Shown: positions 39,709-49,475 of the stretch, in pieces
How positions within the stretch are numbered: the stretch's first letter is position 1
Layout: every line of letters begins with the position of its first letter
Source: JAIPDZ01 sp034522175
Lineage (GTDB): Bacteria > Desulfobacterota > DSM-4660 > Desulfatiglandales > Desulfatiglandaceae
Direction: 5' to 3'
Assembly: GCA_034522175.1 (NCBI GenBank)
Contig: JAXHLQ010000001.1
Span: 3,472,001-3,536,000 of the forward strand
Length of the DNA: 64,000 nt
Position numbers and translations under genes: made by a program
The notes under the pieces: model-generated
What the model was told of the DNA's origin: nothing
The model's database searches: none
Seen by the model: only the letters and a program-made list of their open reading frames with translations

Positions 39709-40701
39709 CTATCCGGTCTTCAGAAACTTCTTTGTCAGTCGTTCCCATCCCAGGACGGGGAGGCTGCCGTAGATATCGTCCGAAAGATACCCACCATCGG
39801 TGGCTGCGGGTCCGGCCACGTCTTCGATCATCTCCTCCAGTGCACTGACTTCAGCTTTCATCCAGTCGAGACTGGCGGTATCGTCCATGAGTGATTTGAG
39901 TGTCCCCTTGATGCTTGGGGTCCTCACCGAGAACAGCCATCCATCGCCATAGGCTTGATCCGCAGTCAGGTCCGGTCTTTCCCTCAGCCTTGAGTTGACC
40001 TCGACGATGACCCCATCCACGGGAGACATCACATCGGCCAGCTTCCCGTCTCTTTTGAGGCCCCACCCGGGCCGGTTCTGATCCAGTTCCTTACCCATAA
40101 CCGGAAGTTCAAACCCGTCGGCTTTACCGAGAAGCTTTAGAGAGAATTCATCCATGCCGATCCTCAGATATCCGCCGCTTTCTATCCGGGCCCATCCGTG
40201 GCCGTCATGAAAATAGTACTCCGTTGGGACATTGAATCCCTTGATCAGACGCGACTCACCGGGAACGCTGTTGGTCTTGGCAGTCCACACATCCTCGAAG
40301 AACTGATCGAAATCGCAGGTGGAACATTTATAGTCATAGGCACATGCGCGTTTGGCGATGCGGTTTGTCAGGCTGTGTCGGCAGATACGTTCCATGCCGG
40401 GCTTTGTCCTCATGGCATCCTGCCAACTGATCTGTTTGCCACTTTGGACCTTCTTGTTCATCCCGAGGTCATACTTGCATGTGGGGCAGTCATAAAAATT
40501 GTTGCAATCCTTAAATGAGACGGCACCGGACTGCATCCAAATACAGGGGGTATTGGATTTGGCTTTCTTATCCGGCTTGACCTTCCAAACCTGACCCCCC
40601 AGGGTGGCGCTGATTTCTTGATGGTCTTTCAGATCATTTGCGCTCCCTTTTCTATAGGAAGAGCCGTACCCCAACCGATCTCTCTTTGCTTTTGTACCCA
40701 T
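39709..40701 (-). CDS. GcvH-like lipoyl-domain protein with duplicated cysteine modules
   Basis: 330 residues in one intact frame, which serves as the model for its neighbour. A basic N-terminal stretch is followed by two cysteine modules (CIWMQSGAVSFKDCNNFYDC then PTC; CRHSLTNRIAKRACAYDYKC then STC). Next comes the GcvH-like domain (YYFHDGHGWARIESGGYLRI, GMDEFSLKLLGKADG, KLADVMSPVDGVIVEVN, DGWLFSV). The candidate modified lysine is in RDGKLADVMSP. A conserved tail (AATDGGYLSDDIYGSLPVLG) is shared with the paralogue. ATG at 40701 follows GAAAGGAGACATCAAAA. No glycine cleavage enzymes are near, so a role in glycine catabolism is unlikely. A thiol or sulfur carrier is one idea. Confidence 0.82.
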   Translation of the reverse strand: MGTKAKRDRLGYGSSYRKGSANDLKDHQEISATLGGQVWKVKPDKKAKSNTPCIWMQSGAVSFKDCNNFYDCPTCKYDLGMNKKVQSGKQISWQDAMRTKPGMERICRHSLTNRIAKRACAYDYKCSTCDFDQFFEDVWTAKTNSVPGESRLIKGFNVPTEYYFHDGHGWARIESGGYLRIGMDEFSLKLLGKADGFELPVMGKELDQNRPGWGLKRDGKLADVMSPVDGVIVEVNSRLRERPDLTADQAYGDGWLFSVRTPSIKGTLKSLMDDTASLDWMKAEVSALEEMIEDVAGPAATDGGYLSDDIYGSLPVLGWERLTKKFLKTG

Positions 40702-41330
40702 TTTTGATGTCTCCTTTCGATTCAATGATATCCAGCTGTTTGCGCTTTGGGGCCTTATGACTGCAAGAGGGATGCCATCATCTCGGAAAAAAACCGAAAT
40801 ATTTTCTAACTTATTGATATTCATAGATAATGTTAAAACTGTCATGGATTGCATCTGTCCTCTGGTTTTCTTTATGAGCATTGCAATGTGGATATATCCT
40901 ACAATTGGAGTGGCTTGAACGCTTTTACGGAAGGGAAAAACAGTCAGGTTTTGATGTCATGTCAACAGCTTAGACGTATGTTGGATTTTGCATCACATGG
41001 GTGTCGGGTTTTTCCACACCGTCTATGACGTTGACATCTGTAGAGGGCTTTTTTATGCTACACGAAGGATGCAAATATTGCTCCCATGAGGACATAAGCC
41101 TTACATATACGCACAATTCGATCCCGATCCCGACCGGATGGACTGAAAAGGAGTATCCTTAAGTTCACGGCATTGGTAACATCTCAATATTTAGGGGCAA
41201 TCCAGAAAAGCGCCATGGAAAACAGTTTCTCCGATTTATTGAGAAGATACACGGCATTGGCTCTAAGTTAACGGCTAATAGCTAAGAGCTAATTGCAGTT
41301 TTTAGGTGCTACTCCCCATCCCTAATCATT
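40702..41330. other. intergenic region between divergent genes
   Basis: About 630 bp, AT-rich, holding the promoters of the lipoyl-domain gene and of the phosphofructokinase gene. CACGGCATTGG occurs twice (41168 and 41250 area), and TTAACGGCTAATAGCTAAGA followed by GCTAATT near 41268 makes short repeats of GCTAA. No gene was recognised. Confidence 0.4.
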
Positions 41331-42641
41331 GTGCCGGAGGATAACCGATCAGATGACATCACACCCCTTGAACTTGATGTGCCCAGACTGGGCCCCTCCC
41401 ACATCCCGTCCCCCATGTCCGGAATTCCATTTGTGGACGACGGGGAGCGGGTCTTGTACCATTCCACGCTCAAGGAAGCCAAGACGGCGCTGGATGAATT
41501 GGGCCGCATGCCGTCCTTTGAAATGGCGGGACCCAGAAAGACGATCTATTTTGATCCGGGGGATCTCAGGTGTGGCATCGTGACCTGCGGCGGCATATGT
41601 CCCGGTTTGAATGATGTGATTCGGGCGCTGGTGATGAGCCTCCATTATCATTACGGTGTGAAAGCCATATACGGTTTCAGGTACGGGTATGAGGGCCTTT
41701 CCGCCCGGTACCGACACACGGCCATGACCCTTACGCCCCGTGAGGTCAGGGATATCCACCTGACAGGCGGAACCATTCTGGGGTCGTCCCGCGGACCTCA
41801 GGATATTGCCGAAATGGTCGACACGCTGGAAGAGATGAATGTGGGCATCCTCTTCACCCTGGGAGGGGATGGGACCTTGAAAGGGGCCCAGGCCCTTTGC
41901 GAGGAGATCGACCGCCGTAAGGCCAAGATCAGCGTCATCGGCATCCCGAAGACCATTGACAACGATATTTCCCACCTGGACAAATCCTTTGGATTTGAAA
42001 CGGCGGTGGCACAGACCCGGTCCGCCATCTATTCGGCTCATGTGGAGGCCCTGGGTGCCAGAAACGGGATCGGCCTGGTGAAACTGATGGGCCGGGAATC
42101 CGGCTTCATTGCGGCTTACGCGGTACTGGCCTGCAGCGATGCCAACTTTTGTCTCGTCCCCGAACTGAACTTTACCCTCGATGGGCTGCTGAGGGCATTA
42201 AAGACGCGTCTTGAAATGAGACAGCATGCGGTTATTGTGGTGGCCGAGGGAGCGGGGCAGGATCTCGCCGGCAAGACCGGAGAGGTGGATTTATCCGGAA
42301 ATGTGCGGCTTCAGGATATCGGACATTTTTTGCGAGATCGGATTATTGAATATTTCAAGAAAGCAGGTTGGTCCATTACCCTGAAATACATCGACCCCAG
42401 TTATACCATACGGAGCATGCCCGCTAACCCGCATGATTCGGTTTTCTGCCTCATGCTGGGGCACAATGCGGTTCACGCCGGGATGACGGGTCGTACCAAC
42501 ATGCTGGTGGGACACTGGAACGGGGCATATACCCATGTCCCGATCCCCCTCGCTGTGTCCAAGCGGAAAAGGATTGATCCTGATGGACGGTTCTGGAGCA
42601 GTGTCCTGGAATCCACGGGACAGCCTAGGGACTTGAGTTAA
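41331..42641 (+). CDS. ATP-dependent 6-phosphofructokinase, long-chain group
   Basis: 436 residues. It phosphorylates fructose 6-phosphate. Seen are CGIVTCGGICPGLNDVIRAL, the phosphate-donor motif TLGGDGTLKGA (the second G-T form fits ATP; PPi enzymes have GGDDS), the catalytic segment GIPKTIDNDI, and MGRESGFIAAYAVLACSDAN. The long N-terminal extension (ELDVPRLGPSHIPSPM) is typical of the plant/spirochaete-like group. Start is taken as GTG at 41331 to keep that extension, although no Shine-Dalgarno is visible; ATG at 41415 is possible. It is transcribed alone toward the MFS gene. Confidence 0.9.
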   Translation: MPEDNRSDDITPLELDVPRLGPSHIPSPMSGIPFVDDGERVLYHSTLKEAKTALDELGRMPSFEMAGPRKTIYFDPGDLRCGIVTCGGICPGLNDVIRALVMSLHYHYGVKAIYGFRYGYEGLSARYRHTAMTLTPREVRDIHLTGGTILGSSRGPQDIAEMVDTLEEMNVGILFTLGGDGTLKGAQALCEEIDRRKAKISVIGIPKTIDNDISHLDKSFGFETAVAQTRSAIYSAHVEALGARNGIGLVKLMGRESGFIAAYAVLACSDANFCLVPELNFTLDGLLRALKTRLEMRQHAVIVVAEGAGQDLAGKTGEVDLSGNVRLQDIGHFLRDRIIEYFKKAGWSITLKYIDPSYTIRSMPANPHDSVFCLMLGHNAVHAGMTGRTNMLVGHWNGAYTHVPIPLAVSKRKRIDPDGRFWSSVLESTGQPRDLS

Positions 42642-42714
42642 CAACTCGGGTTTCAGGTTTCAGGAAAGCCCTTCCGCGGGTTTTTGAGATGATACCTCTG
42701 AGCTTACAATCAGA

Positions 42715-44006
42715 TCACTCCACCATCTGTCGACAGCGGGTTTCCGTGGTAAAGAGAATCAATACGGCGGATACGATGGCCCAGCCGAGCATGAGGGTGA
42801 ATGCCGATCGGTATGCGCCCATGTGGTAAACCCGTATGCCTTCCTGAACGGTGCCATTCCAGCTTCTGTCCATAATCCAGCCCATGGCCGGCTGAAGGAC
42901 CATGGGGCCGATCATCACACCCATGTTGCAGACACCTGAGACCGTGCCGGATAAAAAGGGCGGTACGGATTCCTTGACAAAGGCAAACCCGAGAATCATA
43001 CACCCGGAGGCGAATCCCACCAGCAGAATGAGAAGGGTAAGAAGCCAGATCGGGATCTGGGGAACAAAGAGGATGACGGCCCAGCCGCAGCAGCTGATGA
43101 AGCAGCCTGCCACGTAGAGGGGTTTCCTCCGTCCAATACGGTCGGAGAGGGCCCCGAGAACCGGGCCACCCAGGCCCCAGGCCACGAGAAGTGCGGAGGT
43201 GAGCGCCGCACTCTTGGATTGGGAGAGCCCGTAGTGGGTGCTGAAAAAAGGAACGCCCCACAATCCGGAAAAAGCGAGGATCGGGCCTGCCACCCCGCTC
43301 GGGGCCAGGCTCAAGAGCCAGGTGTTTTTGTGGCCGGCCACTTCCTTGAGGCCGGAAAAGAGGGTTCCGAATGAAAATGCTTTGCGTTTTTCCTGCGGAG
43401 CGAAGCTTGTGTAGCCCCTCTCGGAGGGGTCATTTCGGACCATGATCCAGAGGGCGACGGCGATGAGCAGGGCGGCCGCTGCGGAGAGGAACATCACCGG
43501 CCGCCAACCGAAGTTTTCCACCAGGATTCGCAAAGGAACCCCCGCTGAAACCGCGCCCCGAGACCGAAGAGCAGCGCCAGGCCGTTGGTCATGGCAAAAC
43601 GGTGCGGCGGAAACCAGTGCATGGAGAGTTTAAGCAGGGTGACCCAGGCCACACCCACCGCGCCCCCGATAAAGAGACGTCCGAGCTTTGCAATTCCGAT
43701 GGAGGGAGCCAGGGCAAAAAGAAAGGCCCCGAGGGCGGCGACGAAGGCACCGGTGGTCAGGAGCTTTCGGGGTCCCCAGTAGTCGGCGAGGATACCTGTG
43801 GGGATTTGCATGGCCACATAGCTGTAGAAATAGAAGGCGGAGAGGGCACCGAGTTGCGTGGCGCCTATGCCGAACTCGGCCATCAACTGATCGGTCATGA
43901 CCGCGGGAGCTACCCGCTGGTAAAATCCGCTCAGATAAAACAAGGCGGCCAGGGCCCATATGAGCCAGGAGAGATATGCCGGGGGGTAAGACTTGTCCTC
44001 AGGCAT
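42715..44006 (-). CDS. major facilitator superfamily transporter (frame break)
   Basis: About 430 residues and twelve helices. The N-terminal half has LSGFYQRVAPAVMTDQL and the helix 2-3 loop signature ADYWGPRKLL. The C-terminal half has SDRIGRRKPLYVAG, the repeated MFS loop. The halves are in frames that meet near 43550-43560. One missing base joins LLFGLGA to AVSAGVPLRILVENFGWRPV. It is the last gene of the GlcD/GlcF operon and overlaps the GlcF start region by 8 bases, so uptake of a 2-hydroxyacid or another organic anion is a reasonable guess. Confidence 0.82.
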
Positions 44007-45129
44007 CGGATATCGCTTCGATGGTGAGATCGGTGATGTCCACCACGTTCAGGTCCCGTTTTTGTTTTCTCGCCGTCCCTTTGATGGTTCTGACGCACTG
44101 CTGGCAGGCGGTCACGACGGTTTTGGCCCCGGTACGTTGGATTTCGTCGAGTTTTTTACCGGCGATGGTACCGGACAAATCGGGGTCTGTCATCTCCAGA
44201 TTGCCGCCGCCCCCGCAGCAGATGCTCTGGGAGCGGTTGTTTGGAAGTTCCACAAGGGAAAGGCCGGGAATGGCGCTCAATACTTCCCGCGGGGCATCGA
44301 ATACGCCGCCGTTTCTTCCGAGATCACAGGGGTCATGAAAGGTGACGGTCCTGTTCACGGCCCTGAGTGTCAGATTGCCGTTCTGAACAAGCTGGTTGAT
44401 GAACTGGGTGGAATGGAATAATTCAAGCCTGGCCGGTTCGTGGGTTTTCCATGTGTGGTAACAGGAAGGACAGGTGAAGATGACCTTGGATGCCCCCGTG
44501 CGGGCGATTTGCTCCAGGTTGTGGGCCATGAGCGCTTCGGCCTTTTCAGGATGTCCCGATGCAATGAGGGGGTAGCCGCAACACCACTCCTTTCCCGCCA
44601 TGACGGTGAAATCGGCGCCGGCCTTTTCCAGGATCTTCACGAAATTTTGGGGAATCCCCTGGACCATGGGAAAAAAGGATGCCACACACCCCACAAAATA
44701 GACGATGTCCGCCTTATCCCTTTCATAGCCGTCTTCAGGGGGTGGCTCCATGTCATCACGCCATTCACCCCGCTCGGTGTTGTCTTCGCCGGAGATGTTG
44801 CGATTTTGATCCAGGGATTGGAGCACCGGTTCGACCGTTGGATGCGGCCCCTTGTGCCTGACAATCTCCGCCCGCATCTCGAGGAAGACATCTTTCAGCC
44901 CCACCCCGCTCGGACAGGCGGCCGCACAGGCCCCGCACAGGAGACACTCGGCAAAGATGTCCCGGTAATGGTCGCTGATCTCAAGGGTGTTCAGTGCGTA
45001 CTGCTTGGCGAGCTGTATCTTGCCCCGTGGCGTATATTTTTCAAGAAACAGGGTCTTGCCGACCGGGCAGGCGGCCAGGCAAAGCCCGCACTTGATGCAT
45101 TGATCGAATTCACTGGCGATGGCTTGCAT
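43999..45129 (-). CDS. glcF: GlcF/HdrD-like Fe-S protein with two CCG domains
   Basis: 376 residues. Two ferredoxin motifs (CIKCGLCLAACPVG, CLLCGACAAACPSG) are followed by two cysteine-rich CCG domains (GKEWCCGYP ... FTCPSCYHTWK; CDLGRNGGVFDAPRE ... CCGGGGNLEMTD ... CQQCVRTIK). These bind an HdrB/D-type cluster and in GlcF pass electrons from the flavin subunit to quinone or another acceptor. It starts one base after the stop of the GlcD-like gene at 45131, so the two should form a complex. Confidence 0.88.
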   Translation of the reverse strand: MQAIASEFDQCIKCGLCLAACPVGKTLFLEKYTPRGKIQLAKQYALNTLEISDHYRDIFAECLLCGACAAACPSGVGLKDVFLEMRAEIVRHKGPHPTVEPVLQSLDQNRNISGEDNTERGEWRDDMEPPPEDGYERDKADIVYFVGCVASFFPMVQGIPQNFVKILEKAGADFTVMAGKEWCCGYPLIASGHPEKAEALMAHNLEQIARTGASKVIFTCPSCYHTWKTHEPARLELFHSTQFINQLVQNGNLTLRAVNRTVTFHDPCDLGRNGGVFDAPREVLSAIPGLSLVELPNNRSQSICCGGGGNLEMTDPDLSGTIAGKKLDEIQRTGAKTVVTACQQCVRTIKGTARKQKRDLNVVDITDLTIEAISDA

Positions 45130-45130
45130 G

Positions 45131-46504
45131 TTAAAGAAAACTCCCTGGGTTCAAAATGTTGTTGGGATCAAAGACGCGTTTGATGCCCCGCATCAGCTCG
45201 ATGCTGGCGGGGCTGAACTCCTTGGTCATGAACCGATCCTTGGCAATCCCGATGCCGTGTTCACCGGAGAGCGTGCCCCCCATGCGGATGGCTTCATCAT
45301 AGAGTTCTTCCAGGGCCTGATCCACCCGGGCCATCTCTTCTTTGTCTCTGAGATCGGTCATGATCAGGGGATGAAGATTTCCGTCCCCTGCATGGGCCAG
45401 CACACCGATCTTCAGGTCGTACGTATCTGCGATGGCCACGATTTTCCGGATAATGTCCGGGAGCATGGCAACAGGCACGGTGGCGTCTTCCACAATGCAG
45501 TTGGGCCTCAGCCTGGCTACGGCGCCGAAGGCGGTTCGCCTGGCCTGCCACAGTTTTTCCGCATCCTCCGGTGTGGCGGCTCGTTTTACGGTGATGGCCC
45601 CCCGTTTCCGGCAGAAGCCTTCAATCCGCTCCCCCTGAGCATCGAGGGAGAGGGGTTCCCCGTCAATTTCGATTAAAAGAACCGCCTCTGCTTCTTTTGA
45701 AAACCGGGCCCCGCCGTAATCACTGATGATGTCCAGTATGACGCGGTCCATCAGCTCCAGGGTGGTGGGGACAATGCCGGATGCCATGATGGCGGAAACG
45801 GTGTTGGCCGCATCGTCCAGATTGGTGTAGATGGCCTGGAGGGTCGCCTTGGCCGGGGCCAGGGGGACGAGCTTCAGGATCACTTCCGTGATAATGCCCA
45901 GCGTCCCTTCTGAGCCGCAGATGAGCCGGGTCAGGTCGTACCCGCTGACATTCTTCAAGGTTTTTCCGCCGGTTCGGATGATCTCCCCCGAGGGAAGGAC
46001 CACCTCCATTCCCAGGAGATAATCCCGTGTCACCCCGTATTTGACGCCGCGGGGACCGCCGGCGTTCAGGGCCACGTTGCCGCCGATGGTGGAGACGAAC
46101 ATGCTGGCCGGATCGGGCGGATACATGAGGCCATGTGCGGCCACTGCCTGTTGAAGGTCCGCGTTGACCACCCCGGGCTGGACCACGGCACAGCGATTCT
46201 TTGTGTCGATTTCCAGGATGCCGTTCAGCCGGTGGAAGGCCATGATAAGACCGCCTTCCCTCGCCACCGAACTGCCGCATATGTTGGTCCCGGCCCCCCT
46301 CGGAATCATGGGGATTCGTTCCCGATTTGCGATCTTCATGATGGCTGAAATTTCGGATGTATTTCCGGGAATGACCACGGCGTCGGGCGTGAATTCCGGA
46401 AGAAAGCCGTCATAGGCGTAAGTGGCGAGATCTTCAGGTGTGTCCAAAAACCATTTTTCCCCCAAAATGGATCTTAATTCATCTGCTATGGTTTGTGCAA
46501 TCAT
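45131..46504 (-). CDS. glcD: GlcD-type FAD-linked 2-hydroxyacid (lactate/glycolate) dehydrogenase
   Basis: 457 residues of the PCMH/vanillyl-alcohol-oxidase fold. The FAD-binding region includes MIPRGAGTNICGSSVA, VSTIGGNVALNAGGPRGVKYG and GSEGTLGIITEV. The C-terminal FAD-oxidase domain has HAGDGNLHPLIMTD and GGTLSGEHGIGIAKDRF, and ends FDPNNILNPG. It should oxidise D-lactate, glycolate or a related 2-hydroxyacid. ATG at 46504 was chosen because AAAGGCAGCCC precedes it; longer starts run into low-complexity sequence. It sits between two GlcF-like genes. Confidence 0.9.
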   Translation of the reverse strand: MIAQTIADELRSILGEKWFLDTPEDLATYAYDGFLPEFTPDAVVIPGNTSEISAIMKIANRERIPMIPRGAGTNICGSSVAREGGLIMAFHRLNGILEIDTKNRCAVVQPGVVNADLQQAVAAHGLMYPPDPASMFVSTIGGNVALNAGGPRGVKYGVTRDYLLGMEVVLPSGEIIRTGGKTLKNVSGYDLTRLICGSEGTLGIITEVILKLVPLAPAKATLQAIYTNLDDAANTVSAIMASGIVPTTLELMDRVILDIISDYGGARFSKEAEAVLLIEIDGEPLSLDAQGERIEGFCRKRGAITVKRAATPEDAEKLWQARRTAFGAVARLRPNCIVEDATVPVAMLPDIIRKIVAIADTYDLKIGVLAHAGDGNLHPLIMTDLRDKEEMARVDQALEELYDEAIRMGGTLSGEHGIGIAKDRFMTKEFSPASIELMRGIKRVFDPNNILNPGSFL

Positions 46505-46649
46505 GGGCTGCCTTTCAATCGAATGGTTTTTTTGTTTGCTTGTGGCGACACACTCGCGTCCTGATGCTGAAGGGCGATCCGGCGGATGGGTGGGCGGGGT
46601 AAAAGGCACGTCGTGCACCGTCGGAGCCATCATGTTTCGCCCCGGACGT

Positions 46650-47837
46650 CTATGTCTTCAGTGCCCTGTGAACCAGCTGGGTGATATCCAGGACCTCGAG
46701 GGAGATTTTGTTCCGTTTCACATAGGTGGTCATGGTGCGGACGCACTGCTGGCATGAGGTGATCACCGCATCCGCACCCGTACTGAGGATCTCCTCGATT
46801 TTTCGTTTTCCGATGTCTGCGGAAAGCTTCGCATCTACCATCTCCAGGTTGCCGCCGCCCCCGCAGCACTGGCAGTTCTGCCGGTTTCTGGGGAGTTCAA
46901 CGAACCGGATGCCCGGTATGGAACGGATGATCTCCCGGGGTTCGTCAAATACCCGGGCCCCCCGGCCCAGATCGCATGGATCATGATAGGTGACGGTCAT
47001 GTCGAGCGGGGTAAATGGGATACGGTCTTCCCGGATCAATCTCAGCAGAAACTGGGTGGCGTGGGAAATCTTCACCGTATCCGGATAATGCTCCCGCCAT
47101 GTCTGATAACAGGAAGGGCAGGCAAAGAGGACCTCATGAGCCCCTTTTTCCCTGATCGCCTCCAGGTTGTGCGTCTTGAAGGCATCGAACAGGTCTTTCA
47201 GCCCAGCCCCCATCATGGGAAAGCCGCAACACCATTCCGCTTCACCGAGGAGCGTAAAATCGACGCCACTCCTGTCGAGGATGTCCGCCAGGGCCATGGG
47301 GATTTTCTGGGCCACCGGAAAATAGGCCGCCGTGCATCCCGTGAAGTAGACCACCTCGGCCTGCTCTCTGATATAATCATCTTCAGGGGGATCGTCCATG
47401 TCCTCCACCCACTCGGCCCGTTCCTCGTTGTCCTCTCCAAAAACGTTGTGGTCCTCGGTTAGATTGTCACGGATCATGTCGATCTTTTTGGGATAATGCC
47501 CGGAGTGAACCATGTCCTGCCGAAGGGACAGCCAGAGGTCTTTGAGGTGGATTCCCACCGGACAGACCTCCTGACAATTGCCGCAGAGTGTGCAGCGAAA
47601 GACCGTGTTACTGAAGTGTTTTGAGGCTTCGTCAGAGGGCGGCTGCTTTCCAAGGAGTCTGCGCAGCAGCCCTCCCCGACCCTTCAAGAGGTCCTTCAGT
47701 CCCTTCATCCGGAAGATGGCGGAGAGTTCTCCGTCCGAAGCGGCCGATACCGCGGGGCATACGTCTGCACAGAGCTGGCAGTTGGTGCATGCGCCCATTT
47801 CGAGAAGCTGATGGATGGTGTAGTCCCGGTTGCTCAT
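46650..47837 (-). CDS. GlcF/HdrD-like Fe-S protein with two CCG domains
   Basis: 395 residues. Ferredoxin motifs CTNCQLCADVCP and CTLCGNCQEVCPVG are separated by a longer loop than in the other two paralogues. CCG domains follow (EAEWCCGFP, FACPSCYQTWRE, CDLGRGARVFDEPRE, CQCCGGGGNLEMVD, CQQCVRTM). The middle segment with EDNEERAEWVEDMDDPPEDD is shared with the paralogue at 44-45 kb. The variant first module may suit a different partner. Confidence 0.87.
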   Translation of the reverse strand: MSNRDYTIHQLLEMGACTNCQLCADVCPAVSAASDGELSAIFRMKGLKDLLKGRGGLLRRLLGKQPPSDEASKHFSNTVFRCTLCGNCQEVCPVGIHLKDLWLSLRQDMVHSGHYPKKIDMIRDNLTEDHNVFGEDNEERAEWVEDMDDPPEDDYIREQAEVVYFTGCTAAYFPVAQKIPMALADILDRSGVDFTLLGEAEWCCGFPMMGAGLKDLFDAFKTHNLEAIREKGAHEVLFACPSCYQTWREHYPDTVKISHATQFLLRLIREDRIPFTPLDMTVTYHDPCDLGRGARVFDEPREIIRSIPGIRFVELPRNRQNCQCCGGGGNLEMVDAKLSADIGKRKIEEILSTGADAVITSCQQCVRTMTTYVKRNKISLEVLDITQLVHRALKT

Positions 47838-47930
47838 ATTCGTGGATTATGCCCGCTCCGGTGTCAGGTGTTTAGATCCGATATGCTGCGTCCCAAACTA
47901 CTTTAGTCACTTTAGCCACTTCAACTCACT

Positions 47931-48353
47931 TTATTCCTCCGCATACTTCTCGATATCCGCCACCAGCCATTTTTCAATGGCCTCCTCGCCGTGGATCAGG
48001 TTCTCCATCTCCCCCTTGTCGTCCGGCTTGATCTTGTACATCCAGCCCTTGCCATAACAGTCATCGTTGATCAGTCCGGGGTTGGTCTCCAACTCCTCGT
48101 TGACCGTGGCCAGTTCCCCGTTTACCGGGGCAAATACCTTCCCGAGCCACTTGCCGGATTCGATTTTGGCAAATTTCTTACCGAGTTTCAGTTTCTTGCC
48201 GTCGTCGGGCAGCTGCACATAGACGATCTCGCCCGCCATGGTCTGGGCAAAGTCATCCATGCCCATCACCAGGAGGTCTCCCTCCTCCTTGACCCAGAAA
48301 TGATTCTCCTCGTAGTAGAGATCCTCAGGCATGTTGTATCCGTGCATTTCCAT
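47931..48353 (-). CDS. GcvH-like lipoate-binding protein inside the GlcD/GlcF operon
   Basis: 140 residues. It has the full GcvH pattern: YYEENHFWVKEEGD, VMGMDDFAQTMAGEIVYVQL, and the lipoylation loop IESGKWLGKVFAPVNGEL, where lysine aligns with the K of ESVKAxSDLYSPV without gaps. It ends with the usual GWMYKIKP segment. ATG at 48353 follows AAGGAGGATCGGTT. No P-, T- or L-protein genes of glycine cleavage are present. It lies between two HdrD-like genes, which recalls the LbpA lipoate-binding proteins linked to Hdr-like complexes in sulfur oxidation. The role here is inferred. Confidence 0.85.
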   Translation of the reverse strand: MEMHGYNMPEDLYYEENHFWVKEEGDLLVMGMDDFAQTMAGEIVYVQLPDDGKKLKLGKKFAKIESGKWLGKVFAPVNGELATVNEELETNPGLINDDCYGKGWMYKIKPDDKGEMENLIHGEEAIEKWLVADIEKYAEE

Positions 48354-48371
48354 AACCGATCCTCCTTTCAA

Positions 48372-49475
48372 TTATTCATTTTCTTCCATCAATTCATTGA
48401 TGAATTCACTCGTGTTATAGATCTTGAACTTCTGTTTGCGCAACTTGGCGTTGGAGAGGTTGTGGACGCAGGAGTTACATTCGGTCAGCACCACGTCGGC
48501 ACCCACCGCCTCTGCCTGCTCCAGCCGGCGTCTCGCCATGGCGATGGAGTTCTTGGCATAGGCCCCCCTGACCCCGCCGCCGGCACCGCAACAAAGGGCG
48601 TTTTCCCGATTGTCCGGCATCTCCACAAAGTCGGAAGCGATTTTTCGAATGGTGTTGCGCGGAGCGTCATAGATGCCGCAATGCCGGCCCAGGTCACAGG
48701 GGTCATGATAGGTGACCCGTTTGTCCGTCCGGACCCCGAAATCAAATCCCTTTAGAAACTGGCTGATGTGCATCACCGTTACGCCCTTTTCCTTGAGCGG
48801 GGCATACGGGGCTTTTTCGTTGAACGTGCGCGAACAATAAGGGCATCCGGTGATGACGGTCTTTGCACCGGTAGCCAGTATCCGTTCGATGTTGGTCTCC
48901 GCAAGCCGGGTGTTGATTTCATAGCCCACATCTTCCAGCACGCCGCTGCAGCAGACCTCATCGATCAGGGTGTAGTCCACCTTCAACCGATCGAGAAGGT
49001 CCAGGGTCGCAAGGGTGGACTCGTCTTCCCTGTAGGCGCCTACGCACCCGATGAAAAAAACGCATTCGGCCTTTTTGTTTCGCTCCCGCTCGAAGTCCTC
49101 GGGTTCATCTTCCGCGTAGATATTGGTGTGCTTTTCAAGCACCTCGTTCATCCCTTTGAATGCCGGGTGGCAGGTCCCGATATTGACCATGTCTTTCCTG
49201 ACCTGTTTGATGATTTCCGGTACCTCCACTCCTGAAGGGCAATTCTCAAAACAACTGGCGCAGGTGGTGCACTGAAACAGGGTCTCGATCAGTTCGTCAT
49301 TCAGTTCAATGGTGCCGTCCATGACCTCCTTTAACAGAAGCATTTTCCCCCGTGCATTGAGCGCAGGGCGCAGGGTGGCGCCGTAGACCGGGCAGACGGC
49401 CTGACAGAATCCGCAGCGTGAACACTTCAATACCTGTTCTCTGAATTTCTTTTCAAAATCGTATTTGGCTTCCAT
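48372..49475 (-). CDS. glcF: GlcF/HdrD-like Fe-S protein with two CCG domains
   Basis: 367 residues. CSRCGFCQAVCPVYG and CTTCASCFENCPSG bind two [4Fe-4S] clusters. The CCG parts are IDEVCCSGVLED, GCPYCSRTFNEK, CDLGRHCGIYDAPRNT and LCCGAGGGVRGAY, with CNSCVHNLSNAK. This copy is the most divergent of the three. ATG at 49475 has GGAGGGGTAACC upstream. It lies downstream of and overlaps the second GlcD-like gene, and it is followed by the GcvH-like gene 18 bp later. Confidence 0.87.
   Translation of the reverse strand: MEAKYDFEKKFREQVLKCSRCGFCQAVCPVYGATLRPALNARGKMLLLKEVMDGTIELNDELIETLFQCTTCASCFENCPSGVEVPEIIKQVRKDMVNIGTCHPAFKGMNEVLEKHTNIYAEDEPEDFERERNKKAECVFFIGCVGAYREDESTLATLDLLDRLKVDYTLIDEVCCSGVLEDVGYEINTRLAETNIERILATGAKTVITGCPYCSRTFNEKAPYAPLKEKGVTVMHISQFLKGFDFGVRTDKRVTYHDPCDLGRHCGIYDAPRNTIRKIASDFVEMPDNRENALCCGAGGGVRGAYAKNSIAMARRRLEQAEAVGADVVLTECNSCVHNLSNAKLRKQKFKIYNTSEFINELMEENE

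Noticed and set aside
42642..42714. Terminator after the phosphofructokinase gene.
   Set aside because: CCCTTCCGCGGG followed by five T is too short a stem to support.
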